A stretch of 64,000 nt of DNA from the NCBI GenBank assembly GCA_013407085.1, contig JACCGJ010001450.1, positions 62,001 through 126,000 on the forward strand, written 5' to 3'. A model generated the notes under the pieces. It saw only the letters and a program-made list of their open reading frames with translations. It was not told the DNA's origin and did not search any database. The position numbers and the translations under genes are program-made. This stretch comes from Atriophallophorus winterbourni (lineage: Eukaryota; Platyhelminthes; Trematoda; Plagiorchiida; Microphallidae). This document shows positions 53,691 through 64,000 of the stretch, piece after piece (position 1 is the first letter of the stretch; every line of letters starts with the position of its first letter).

Positions 53691-54295
53691 TACATACCTA
53701 GCAAACGCCAGGAAAATCAACGTTGTTCATAAATGATACAACTTCCTGTGTTAGCGCGTTATCACAGTTGGTATGTACTTTACACAAGTAGCCAAAACAT
53801 TTAACTACTGAGATCTACCCACTTGAGATCTTACCCATTTGTTGCACATTTGGCACGCATCACGTGCTGCCGTCTTTGTCTGGGGCATCGAGGTCATCCT
53901 TCGTGTCATTGTTACAATCCAGTAAGTGATGAGTCAGTGCACTTGGCGATGCAGTTGTTTATCGGCGGCGTGTTGCTACCGGCGGCGCAACACGATGAAA
54001 GCGGTAAAAAGCGAACGAATTTGAATAAAAGTGATGCGCTTCAACGAGGTTTGATCAGACTGAGATGACAAAATATCAGTCGATTCGAAATGATGTGATC
54101 TTCTCAAAAGTATACGAACAGGAACGATATTCTCAATCGCCAGGCTAATTTTGGGTAATTTTGGGTTAAAACTTGAAACATTGAATTTTCTAGCATTCAC
54201 CGTGCTCGAAGTTAAACAACGGATATATTCAGAACGACCAAAATGAGACGAGTTCAAGGATATATGAACTGTCCTAGATATATATTATATATATG
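53691..54295. other. no gene seen
   Basis: No domain or element recognised; the frame at 53823-54068 is unsupported. Confidence 0.4.
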
Positions 54296-54960
54296 ATAGT
54301 TTACTAATAGTTTGGGGGAAAATTCGGATTAGCTCTCATATAATCGTCAAGTTTTGATTTGAATATAGATAAACTCTTTGAGCTTATCAAATCGGAAGGT
54401 AGGGGATTCCAAGCAAAGCACATACGTACCGAATAAAAATACCTGCGGCAGTTCCGTTTGGAATGTGGTATTTCCAACTTGCAACCATGGCCACGGTTGT
54501 TGCTGGAAGTTCGAAGGTGGAATAATATATCCAGGAGGTGGGAAACAGTAGTGAGTATTTTGTATGCGAGGATGAGATCACCTCGCATTCTCCTTTGTGC
54601 AAGGGTCCTCATCTCCAGTCGTCTGAGTCGCCCGGCGAATGGCATGTTTTCGAGTCCACTGACAAGCTTAGAAGCTCTCCGGTATATGCGATCCAGAAGT
54701 AAGATATCTTTTTGGAGCCATGGTGTCCAGGCTTGTGCGGCATAATCTAGAACCGGGTGTATATATGTATTCATCATTAGAGGAAAACACCCCGGAGAAA
54801 AACGTCAAAATATCCGCCGTAACATGCTGAGCAGCCGAGACACGCTTTTGTAAACGGTTTCGCATTGAAGACCATTTTTCAAACTACCGCAAATCCAGAC
54901 ACCGATGTCATTTTCTTCTTCGGTGTATTCCAGGTTTATGTCGCTATGCTATAAAGGCTC
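54296..54960 (-). pseudogene. CR1-like LINE 3' part (copy F3)
   Basis: Open frame 54304-54777: VLDYAAQAWTPWLQKDILLL, DRIYRRASKLVSGLENMPF, RRLEMRTLAQRRMRGDLI, YFYSVRMCFAWNPLPSDLI and FKSKLDDYMRANPN. The region just upstream is frameshifted. No stop inside the last 157 codons; 5' truncated. Confidence 0.8.
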
Positions 54961-55165
54961 AAGAAGCTTGATAAACATTTATAGAAGCTTTAAGTTTAGA
55001 AATATAGAGGCAAATTTGGTTAACAGAACCTTGTTCTCGTCATGTCTGTACCGGTTGTCACGTTAATCTGATATGTCAACTGATTTTGTGCCAACCACTT
55101 CTCTGCAAGCCCACACCACGCTTGACTCGTTTGACCGACCTAGACGTATTGCACTTTAATAGCGG

Positions 55166-55340
55166 TTGACATTGTCCAGCTGCTTGTGTTTTCCATTATT
55201 CCCAAAACCCGAATTATTGCAGATTTTCGATTTTGATGGTCGGTTATTTCGGATCTTCACACTCTTTTTTGTGCCGGAAAGTGGTGTTCTACACATCGCC
55301 CGAAAGCTAATGATTACAACTCTCTTGCTGATGCAATCGG
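55166..55340 (+). CDS. possible host exon (unrecognised gene), first part
   Basis: Open frame with IFDFDGRLFRIFTLFFVPES and LHIARKLMITTLLLMQS; a possible donor CGG/GTACTA lies at 55341 and leaves one base. The phase fits the next candidate exon. I do not recognise the protein; the left border is unknown (a possible acceptor TTATTGCAG ends at 55222). Could be chance. Confidence 0.25.
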
Positions 55341-55483
55341 GTACTATCGCAGCCAACAAATAACTTTGACAATATAGTTAAAATAGCAGATCCCATGCTC
55401 TCATATTCTCTAATCTCTGCTCACACTGCTTTTTACGATCTCATACTGCTTGCTAACTTTTATTATAAACGTTTTCCGTTTAG

Positions 55484-55746
55484 TAGATCTCGAGAATGGC
55501 GCAGCTTGTTTATCATGGTCTCCAAATCTAGCTCCTTCAAAAACTTCGCTTGCTTCTAATTCCACCAGAGCAGTCTTCCGTCAGCATTTACGGTTGAAAT
55601 TAGCAGCGTTTAAAGTGCGGACTTATGCGCACATCGCACAACGAGCAGCATTGGCTCATACACATGATAGCCCCGATGTACGCTGTTTATCGAAAATGCG
55701 CCTGCATAGTTATAGCTCGGATCCGCGATTGACTAATTCTCTGTAA
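55484..55746 (+). CDS. possible host terminal exon (unrecognised gene)
   Basis: After the acceptor TTTTCCGTTTAG, an 87-codon frame in the phase set by the previous candidate encodes a basic, Ala/Ser/Leu-rich stretch (RQHLRLKLAAFKVRTYAHIA, then LHSYSSDPRL) ending in TAA. The composition is not that of the local LINE frames. No family recognised. Confidence 0.3.
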
Positions 55747-55949
55747 CCATATAAGTCGTAATATCTAAACCTGTTTAGTGATGTCGACGCCACGGTGTCA
55801 GATCAAACTTGTGTCAACATCGTTTAGAGTGACAGAGCCGAGATTTCACGGTTAGGCTGGATCCCAGTCGACAAATGCCCTTCGCAGTAAGACAGTAGGG
55901 TTTGTGCAAGAAAGGCCGATGTCGCAATAAATTCCGCAACGTGTTTGTG

Positions 55950-56480
55950 GTTGCTGCCTATGCATGTAAGCTTGTCGGAATTGGATACAATTAGATATCT
56001 CATATGTTTGTATTTCTGAAACCAGTTGTGGAGTACGCTGTGTATTCATGGTCAACGTTGCTCAAGAGAGACGTAGAACTTATGCAGTGAATCTATCACC
56101 GCACAACAAAACTAGTTCTCAGCATCCGACACAAGCCTTATAAAGAATGGTTAGCTCAACTGAATCTGCTCGACTTTCCATATTGACGAATCAAAGAAGA
56201 CCTTATCATAATTTACAAAATATTTCTTACCCCAAACCATCCCTTACAGGGCTTATTCACGCGAAGGGAACAGTTTACCTTCTACCGTTGCTCATTCCAC
56301 TAGGTTGCATGACATTAAAACGAAATTAGACTAAATTTTTAATGAATTATTCGTCTCCAGCCTACCTATATGCTGTTTACTCGAATTGCTTATCTTGTTT
56401 TCTGAACTTAAATTTTTATGTTTACCATCCTATGGTTATTGTTATGTTTGTTGCATTTTAGGCCTTAAAAACATTGAATT
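55950..56480 (+). pseudogene. CR1-like LINE 3' part (copy F4)
   Basis: VVEYAVYSWSTLLKRDVELM (56025-56090), IYHRTTKLVLSIRHKPYKE, then LHDIKTKLD and the UTR block CATCCTATGGTTATTGTTATG (56427). Stops and a deletion break it; it is closest to copy F5. Confidence 0.75.
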
Positions 56481-57039
56481 ACCTTGAAATTCTTGCCATG
56501 AATATGTGTATCGATCGGTCCCAAACGTATTAGAATCAATATTAATACATGCCCGTAGATAAATTAAACGATTGATGTGGAATGCCACAACACCGGTCAG
56601 CAAACCTGGACATAGAATTTGAACTTGGGGACTTTTGGACGGCGTTCAGTTTTGTTTAAAAATCAACATTCAACAACGTTTAGTGTAAGCGATGTTTAAT
56701 TTTTTCGTGTCAACAAACAGAAATTTAACCATGTGATTTAAAAAAATTTGTTTCGTGCTTCTGGATGAACGGTGAAATTTGCTAATGTGCAATGCATCAG
56801 CATTTATTCTATGTGCATGTCGGTAGTCCGTTAGTCCGTTATCAAATACGGAAAGAATGCACCTGTTTAGGAACGTCACAGAGAACATTTAAGCGCATTT
56901 ATGATGTTTTATATCTCGCTGAACACTAATTACAATCAAATCATTCCCTGATTAATTGGATTGTCCATGTTATCTTACTATAAACCCCGACACTAAAAGC
57001 GCTAGAATTTTGCATAATTATCTTGGCATATTAAGATAA
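56481..57039. other. no gene seen
   Basis: AT-rich; nothing recognised. Confidence 0.4.
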
Positions 57040-57099
57040 TTGATGCTTAAAACTGAGGGGGAAATCATATACATGATATAGAATTTTGTAACGAATAGG

Positions 57100-57860
57100 T
57101 TATAGCACATTTTGGTAACGTTTCGCATGCGACACAGAAGCTTCGTCAGGCCGACGATGTCAGTAGGGAAAGGGCTCAACATTCATGATTCAAGATTTAA
57201 GGTTGAAAAACAATTGACTTTACGATAACCACAAAGTAGAAAGTATGGAATTCCAATCAAAATAAACACGAACTGAATAAAAAAACCCGCGGCAGTTCCT
57301 TTTCAAACATACAACCATGACCTCGGTTTTGAATCGCATCTAGCTAACTAAGCGTAAGTTTCCTCAAGTAATAACAGACAACGATAGACACTAATCTAGT
57401 TGAGCTCGACCGGCGAGATCAAGCTCGGATGCCGTATTCTACTGCATGTTGTGAAATACCTTTTGTGCAGGTGCGATCCAATTCCGATGACCCGCTAGCC
57501 TTCTTGCGTTAGCTGCGTGCAACACAGGAGTCATGCGCCTTGTTTATTCGCTGCATAACTGGACACCAGATTGTGGAGGTGTCCACCCAATCCGCCTTAA
57601 TCAATGCATTCCTACCAGCTTGTGCTGATGACCTCCTCGACGTGAAGTCGTTCAGTATAACTTTCCCCCCTTCCTTGTCACTTTTATTGCTGAAAATTCG
57701 TCTTCATTTATAAAACTATTTTCTTCTTCCAGGTTATCAAGATCTGCGTTATGGCCCGTGTTCAGAATGTGTTCAGCTAGCGGTGATTTCCGGATAGTTG
57801 ATCGGTTAATTTTTTTATGAAATGTGACAAGATGTTCGTCCATTCGATTTAAGTGATTCC
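57100..57860 (-). pseudogene. probable Penelope-like element fragment (GIY-YIG side)
   Basis: Minus-strand frame NRTRNHLNRMDEHLVTFHKK then KSPLAEHILNTGHNADLDN resembles the C-terminal half of GIY-YIG nuclease domains, where x-LAEH-x-x-x-TGH is typical. Downstream on the same strand is GCCTGACGAAGC with GCATGCGAAACGTTACC (57110-57152), similar to the ends of Penelope-like elements. The GIY and YIG motifs themselves are lost. A CR1-like scrap (57245-57345) lies between. Confidence 0.45.
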
Positions 57861-58734
57861 TTGTTCGATTATAAGAATTAAATTTTCAGTTACTACCGAA
57901 CTTGTGCCAGAAGTTTAGCATAAAACATACATCAAACGTTTCTCAGAAATCGATGGAAGGTAGTATACACGTCATACATGCGACAAGCACTTATGTAGGC
58001 CAGACTTCAGCTTGTGTCCCTTAGCAAGACTAAATGTGCCTCACAACCAATTATACCCAAGCCTAACAAATAGCGCGGGTTGTCTTCTATGGTGTAACAT
58101 GTATACCTTGTCAAGGTCAAGGAATAAAAACTTATCTGATCTTATTAAATCAACCTGGTGATGGTTAACAGCCAGGAAACCTGTAGTAGTATATAAGAGC
58201 TGAGTATGTGATGACATTAAAATCTGCTCAATTCTTACGCGTATTTGGATGCTACTCGTGTGCACCAACTATTGAATTTGGTCCAACGGAAATGACTAAA
58301 ATTTGAAATTTGAAATCGTTTTATTATCACAGGTTTCATTAACTTTAGGTTTTTGATCAAACGAAGCGGAGGCTGTTAAACAACAACAACAAGACTACAA
58401 ACAGTGGCTCTACATCGCAGAAACGATATGAGCACGAGAGTGTGTTGTTGTGAGTACCTTCAGTATACACCGGTCATTAAAATGACAAAGGTGATGGACC
58501 CCTCCCTTTAAACTCACTTTCCTTACCAGTGCAATGACAAGCCTCGTCAGACATACTTGGCGAGTACACAGGTAAAATAACCCTAGCGACGTCAGACTAA
58601 GCACATTCAAGGCTGTCTCAGAAACACGAGCTGAAGCATTGCCGTGCAAAGATACTGAAAACTCAAACTCAGAAGACGGATCAAAAAACCACAAATGTCC
58701 TGCTCTCAATGGATCCGAACAATAGACGCCATCC
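57861..58734. other. no gene seen
   Basis: Nothing recognised; frames on the minus strand here have no known motif. Confidence 0.4.
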
Positions 58735-59750
58735 ACATAAGATCTTCTTTCTGGTTTATGTCAATGAAGTACCGGAAATTGTTTGATGTAACATTTCGTT
58801 ATTTGCGGACGACATAAAGATTTGGCGCAGCATTCGTAGTCCAGAAGACTGTCTGCAATTACAAAAGGATCTTGATACGCTTCACAGCTGGTCGTTAAAG
58901 AACAAACTGCCGTTTAACTTCAACAAATACAGGATCATGAATGTGGGAAATCGAGTAGAGTTCACATATCACATAGGTTCGCATGTCCTTGAAAATTGCA
59001 GTGAAGAAAAAGATTTGGGTGTCTGGATATGCTCCAGTTTAAAAAAATTACTTCAAAATAATACTGCCTATAAAAAAGCAACACATGTTCTAAATCTACT
59101 CAAACGGGTATTTGGGAAATTTTCGTCCAAGATATTCCCAAGGATCATGAATAAATACTTGAGACCAGTCATGGAATACTGTGTGCAGTCATGGTCTCCG
59201 TGGCTCAAGAGGGATGTGGAACTTATGCAGCAAATCTATCACCGCTCAACAAAACTAGCTCTCAGCATCCGAAACAAACCATATAAAAAAGGATAGCTCA
59301 ACTGAATCTGTTCGATTTTCCATATCGACGAATCACAGGAGACCTTATCTTACTTTACAAAACATTCCATACCGCGAATCATCCCTTACAGGATTTATTC
59401 ACACGAAGGCATACGAGAAATTATCGGACCCATGAATATGTGCTGGGCGTACCTCATTCCCGCCTGAACCGTAGAAGGTATTTTTACTCTGTCCGTGTCG
59501 CTTTTACTTGGAACAGTTTACCTTCAACCGTTGCTCACGCCGCTAGCTTGCATGACTTTAAAACGAAATTAGACGAATTTTTATTGCATTATTCGTTTCC
59601 AGAACACTTATATACTGTTTAATCTATTTTCTTATATTGTTTATACACTTAAATTTCGATTTTTACCATCCTATGGTTGTTGTTAAGCTTGTTGCTTTCT
59701 AGACCATCAAAAACCTTGAATTACATACCATAACCATACCATACCGGTAC
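58735..59750 (+). pseudogene. CR1-like LINE RT end to pentamer tail (copy F5)
   Basis: FLVYVNEVPEIV and LFADDIKIWRSIRSPEDC (RT end, 58745-58855), WSLKNKLPFNFNKYRIMNVG, EKDLGVWICSSLKK, then EYCVQSWSPWLKRDVELMQQ and IYHRSTKLALSIRNKPYKK, YFYSVRVAFTWNSLPS and DFKTKLDEFL. One frameshift near 59295. The 3' UTR block CATCCTATGGTTGTTGTTAAG is followed by a tail ATACCATAACCATACCATACC at about 59726-59746. Confidence 0.85.
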
Positions 59751-59787
59751 TGAGTGAAAAAGTTTAAGTTCTTTTCTCTGAGTGCAG

Positions 59788-60079
59788 CCTATCTGATAAG
59801 TTTATTTCTTTAGAATATGATCGAGCACGGCCATCAAAAACTCTAGCAGAGTTACATTTATCTTTTGAAAATAATAAAGTGGTGGATTTACTTTTTCTCT
59901 ATTTTATGCGTTCGGCCTGCACTGACATTCTTGGTCTACTACATTTTCGTGTCACAAGCAAAACTTTACCAAATCTCTGGTTTAAGCGATTCATTGCAAA
60001 CATTCTTTTCCTGCTAGTTCTCATTTTTCTTTTTATCTTAACTATCATTTTGTATTGCCCATATTTTACGGACTTTTGA
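59788..60079 (+). CDS. possible host terminal exon with C-terminal membrane segment
   Basis: After an acceptor-like CTCTGAGTGCAG the frame is open to TGA at 60077: SDKFISLEYDRARPSKTLAE, LHLSFENNKVVDLLF, then a strongly hydrophobic stretch FIANILFLLVLIFLFILTII and a short tail. This would be a tail-anchored or last membrane helix. It starts about 40 bp after the LINE tail and does not resemble LINE coding sequence. I do not recognise the protein, and no upstream exon was found. Confidence 0.3.
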
Positions 60080-60367
60080 TGGTCTCTCTGCTACAACCAC
60101 TTAAGAATATTTCTGCACCTTTTGTATTTGTGAAAGCAATACAACTTATGCGGGAGCTATCGCTATTTTCATTGATTATATGTAAGATAGTAATATAGAT
60201 CTGTCTGCAATCTTATTTTACGGACTTTTGATGGTCTCTCTGCTACAACCACTTGAGAATATTTCCCAAATTTTGTATGCTTGAATGCAATACAACTTTC
60301 GCAATAGCGATCGTTATTTTCATTGATTTTATGTAAGATAGCAATATAGATCTGTCTGTAATTTTAA
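60064..60367 (+). repeat. two-copy tandem duplication, unit about 152 bp
   Basis: TTTTACGGACTTTTGATGG, GTCTCTCTGCTACAACCACT and ATATAGATCTGTCTG recur at 60064-60215 and 60216-60367 with moderate divergence. The first unit covers the end of the candidate exon. Confidence 0.85.
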
Positions 60368-60638
60368 CATTTTCAGCGAACTTCATGAAGTCACATGAAA
60401 CAGCTGGTCAACAGGACATCCATTTACCAAATTTACCAAAGACGGAAACATTCTTAATAAATTATGAAGTTGTCTACCGCACCGATTTATCAATTTATCC
60501 CGTGGTTTGAGGCAACCCAAATACGATTGACTGTTAATCATACTAGATTCAAAAAAGCAATTAACTTTACAATAACCATAGAGTCTAACCAAAGGTACAA
60601 ATGTATATATATGTATAAATCAAATCAAAATCAATGTG

Positions 60639-61425
60639 ACGGAGATAGTTTATTAATAGTTGAGGGCAAAATTTGGATTGTTGGCCTCCGTCGGTGGATG
60701 TCGACCATAGATGTACATCACAATCGCATGAATTACATGTTTTACAGCTTTTTGAATGACTAAACAGCCCGATTCGGGAGGAACAATCTATCCCGCAGCG
60801 CTTGCATCGATAGTCAGAACTCTGTTGTATTGCATTTGTTGCACGCCGGCGGCGTGATCTGCGTTCAGCAGCCAAGAGCTGTATTTGCTCCTCCCCGGCT
60901 TGCAGACGACGCTTTACACAATGCCTCCAAAGTGAGCGGTCAAGAGCAAGTTCTTCCCAGCTCGCGGGGCCAATGTTAAGATTCTTCATATGTCTTTTGC
61001 AAACATCTTTGTACCGCAAGTGCGGTCTGCCCAATGGTCGACTTCCTAATTGCAACTCACCATAGAGTAGATCTTTCGGAATACGACCATTTTCCATTCT
61101 ATAGACATGACCAAGCCAACGCTTAATTAATTAATTTGGATTAGCTCTCATATAATCGTCAAGTTTCGTTTTGAATATAGATAAACTGTTTAAGCTTACC
61201 AAATCGGCAGGTAGGGGATTCCAACAAAGCAAACACGCACGGATTAAAAATCCCTTCCGCAGTTCCGTTTTGGGTGTGATATTTCCAACTTGCAACCATG
61301 ACCGCGGCTGTTGCAGGAAGTTCGAAGTTGGAATAATATGTCCCAATCTTAAATACCGAATGTAAAATATGTTTATAGAAAGCAAAATACAAAGGGTTTT
61401 ATGAAAAAGCCCAATTTTCATGCCT
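60639..61425 (-). pseudogene. CR1-like LINE 3' end (copy F6), split by another LINE
   Basis: The right part (61133-61421) encodes NFLQQPRSWLQVGNITPKTE with frame changes, LCWNPLPADLVSL and FKTKLDDYMRANPN. The left part (60639-60679, TAGTTTATTAATAGTTGAGG) is its 3' continuation, as seen in copy F3 at 54296-54330. They are separated by the insert at 60680-61132. Confidence 0.75.
60680..61132 (-). mobile_element. 5'-truncated LINE insertion with 10 bp target duplication
   Basis: 453 bp flanked by AATTTGGATT (60670-60679 and 61133-61142). Minus-strand frame: [57 protein letters not shown], then a C2H2-like YRCKRCGIDCSSRIGLFSHS with a further Cys. It is open throughout. Same family as 47038-47480, but less damaged. 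Confidence 0.85.
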
Positions 61426-61475
61426 CAAATGAGAATAGCTAAATTATACACATTATAGAGAGAAAAAGCAACCCG

Positions 61476-61477
61476 AT

Positions 61478-61528
<51 letters not shown>
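61476..61528. repeat. AT dinucleotide microsatellite
   Basis: About 26 AT units with one AAT interruption; self-complementary. Confidence 0.95.
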
Positions 61529-61530
<2 letters not shown>

Positions 61531-62289
61531 TACACACTGCATTTGCAGTTATTTTTACAGACAATATCGGTATTATTTTTACATTGGGGTATCGGGACAA
61601 GTAAAAGGGAGTGTTTTCCAGTTAGTGATGTTTGCAGAAGCCTCCTCAACGATTTTCGTCTTGAGGTGGGTCTAATGATGCATTGTGAATACCGCGGGTG
61701 ATACCCGTAATAATTTTCTCGAGATTGCACAGTTGTTTACCCTTCAAAGATTGTAGTTAATTTTTTAGTTCCACTCTATCGATGTAACTGATCGAATAGT
61801 TGCCAGCACCCTCTTTGTAATTTAATAGCAATATTGCGTCTTGTGTTAAAATCGTGTCACATTTTTGTTTGGCATTTAGCTGAACGGTTCTGGCAAATAA
61901 CACTTTTGACCTTTGCATCCTATAGTTCACACGAAAGTACGGCATAAATATATCGAGATATATATGAAATTGTCGTTTCTTGATTCCTCAAACATTTGTC
62001 TTTCTATTTTATTTAAGTAGCAAGCAACGATAGAATAGATTATTTCGTTGCGCTTTGAATAATACCCTATACATTTCTGCTCATTAATAAACACCGACGT
62101 GTAGATTTGACAGCAAAGATTCTTGTTTAATTGAAATGATATAACGATGAGTTGAAGATTATATGTTGCTGCACTCAAACAAAAAGGGGCAAAATGTTAG
62201 GAATGAAATTGAAACCCTGAATACTGTTTAGATGTAGTAATTCGCAAAGAACTGATGCCAACAGCATACGGTGTTATCTAAACATTATT
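61529..62289. other. no gene seen
   Basis: AT-rich; nothing recognised. Confidence 0.4.
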
Positions 62290-62930
62290 CTTTATAAGAC
62301 GCTCATTTATGATGGGGACTATATCGCCACCCATCATCGCTGTTGCAGTTGGTCAGATTGAAACAGTACAACATTTCACATATCTTGGTTTAAATATTGT
62401 GGGTAACCTTCATTGGACACTGAACTTGATAAGTAGATCGGCAGAGCAACTGCTATCTTATCTCGTTTAAACCCTCGCCTCTGGCATACACCGACGAGGC
62501 GACCATGAAGAAAAAGGTGATGTTATATAGCACATGTGTATTAAATGCTTAAATGAGAGATTTCTCAACTTGGACATGAACAGAAACGGAATGCATTCCA
62601 TTTCAGGGGCATCCACCGCTACGCGAATATATCGCGGATGAAAAATTAAGAAATGCAGAGGTGTTTTCTAAAACTGATCTACAGATCATGTTCACTATAC
62701 TACGACAGTGCCACCTACGCTTGCCGGGCGATGTTTACAGAATTGGAAACGGTCGTATTTCAAAAGATCTAATCTTGAAATCCCGACCTCGGCGTTTGAG
62801 CACGAAACCCTTGGAGTGAAACTACGTTTGCCAAAGTTAAGTAAAAGAACCTGAAATCAACTCTACGAGTTTCACACTACTTGATCTTGACCGCATACTT
62901 TAGAGGCACTGTTTTAATCATCATATACAA
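62290..62930 (+). pseudogene. decayed LINE ORF2 C-terminal remnant
   Basis: ETVQHFTYLGLNIVGNLHW (62357-62412) followed by broken frames resembling the C-terminal region of EEP-type LINEs. Heavily mutated; the family is uncertain. Confidence 0.45.
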
Positions 62931-63129
62931 GCTGTGGAAGAGTATATACTGATTTCCGTTCTCGAACTTATATTATGCTGACTGCATGTAAACGCCGCCT
63001 ATCGTTTTATGCGCTGCGAGAGTGATTGTTCCACCCGAATCGGACCGTTTATTAATTTGATACGTTGCGCTACATGAAATACTTTTCGATTGTAATGTAC
63101 ATCCATTGATAACATCGACCGAATGAGTC

Positions 63130-63880
63130 CCATTCTTATACAACCTTGGATCGAAACAACTGGAATGGACAACAAAAGAGAAGGACCTCTGCGTATGGAT
63201 TATTGGAAGTCTTAAGAAGAGCATGCAATGCGAAGCAGTGTACAACTGAGCTAGCCGCATGCTAGGTATGCTTCGGCGTATTTTCGGACAATTTTCCTGT
63301 GAATCATTCCCCATGTTCATAAATATGTATATTCACTCAGTGATGGATTACTCAGTGCAAGCTTGGGCACCATGGCTACAAACGGACATCAAGCTGCTCG
63401 ATAGGATTTATCACAGAGTAACTAAAATAGTTGGCTGTCTTCGCAACCAACAGTATGATAATCGACTTCTGCATTTTAATTTGGATACACTGCTTCGCAG
63501 ACGGGTTCCATTTGATCTAATCCAAACTTATAATATAATGAACTCAAAGATGCACCCCCTAAAGCACTATTTCGCCTCCGGTCAAGCCATGCCGCACGTA
63601 CTCACCCACTGGCATTTGAGATTCCATATTCTCACCGGAACTGCCGTCGGTTCTTCTATTCGATGCGCGTTTCTTTCCTATGGAACTCCCTACCGTCAGA
63701 TGGTGTCCAATCATCTCGGGAAATGGTTTTCAGGAACAAATTGGATATATTTATGCCTAGTAATTCTACCCTGCATCCCGTTTATACAACATGATCTTTA
63801 TCCAAACGAATATTTTTTTAATCATACCGAGACATTACATGACATTTTTTTCTAACTGAAAAACTGTCAATCTTCCTAAT
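63130..63880 (+). pseudogene. CR1-like LINE 3' part (copy F7)
   Basis: EWTTKEKDLCVWIIGSLKKS, then after a stop MLGMLRRIFGQFSCESFPMF, VMDYSVQAWAPWLQTDIKLL, DRIYHRVTKIVGCLRNQQYD, and a frameshifted C terminus. Ends in a TATATATATA stretch near 63895. 5' truncated. Confidence 0.75.
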
Positions 63881-64000
63881 GCCTCAATTTTATTATATAT
63901 ATATAGTCCGTATACGAATATCCTGTCGTGTTGTATAGCTACGAACTTTTTTATACCATAAATTCTCGAATCTTTAATCTTGAAAGATGAGAAGCTATTC

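Noticed and set aside
53823..54257. Overlapping frames on both strands near a CGGCGGCG stretch
   Set aside because: No domain, no splice evidence, and the two strands are mutual shadows.

Overview
The window is animal nuclear DNA that is mostly decayed and nested transposable elements, wrapped around one well-preserved host gene. Introns with GT-AG borders, LINEs, Ty3-type LTR elements, a piggyBac element, short retroposons and microsatellites rule out a prokaryote. A parasitic flatworm (trematode-like) is my best guess from the repeat mix and the divergent host protein, but the sequence does not settle the species. The run of exactly 1000 N at 50299-51298 is an assembly gap.

Layout. 1-2006: 3' to 5' part of a decayed Ty3-like retrotransposon (minus strand), running off the left edge. 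2007-14155: a nest of elements. LINE 3' ends are interrupted by a long terminal repeat, which is itself split by a nearly intact 5.2 kb CR1/jockey-like LINE (3451-8628). Next to it lies a very short LTR element (9704-14155) whose right LTR is split by a young Ty3 element (10677-14013) with a clean CTGTG target duplication. 14410-23240: a tRNA-like stretch, a decayed CR1-like LINE and a head-to-tail series of RTE-like LINE copies carrying two short retroposons with target duplications.

25391-46246 (plus): a host gene of the FAM13 family (RhoGAP plus the conserved FAM13 C-terminal blocks). I could join eleven exons by hand; all introns are GT-AG, the phases agree throughout, and the product is 944 residues. 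Its introns hold a tandem array, an ATT and a TGTA microsatellite, a piggyBac element with TTAA ends (35330-37069), LINE tails and many copies of one short retroposon. One copy abuts the acceptor of the first coding exon.

46247-64000: mostly LINE fragments of at least two further families (a CR1-like family with an ATACC-repeat tail, and a family with a C2H2 finger at its C terminus), a probable Penelope-like fragment, tandem duplications, and two weakly supported host exon candidates (55166-55746 and 59788-60079).

The elements do not form a pathway. What they record is an order of insertions: older LINE tails and LTRs were hit by a full-length LINE and a Ty3 element, while one abundant short retroposon spread through LINEs and host introns. 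Its pentamer tail matches that of one local CR1-like LINE family, its possible mobiliser.
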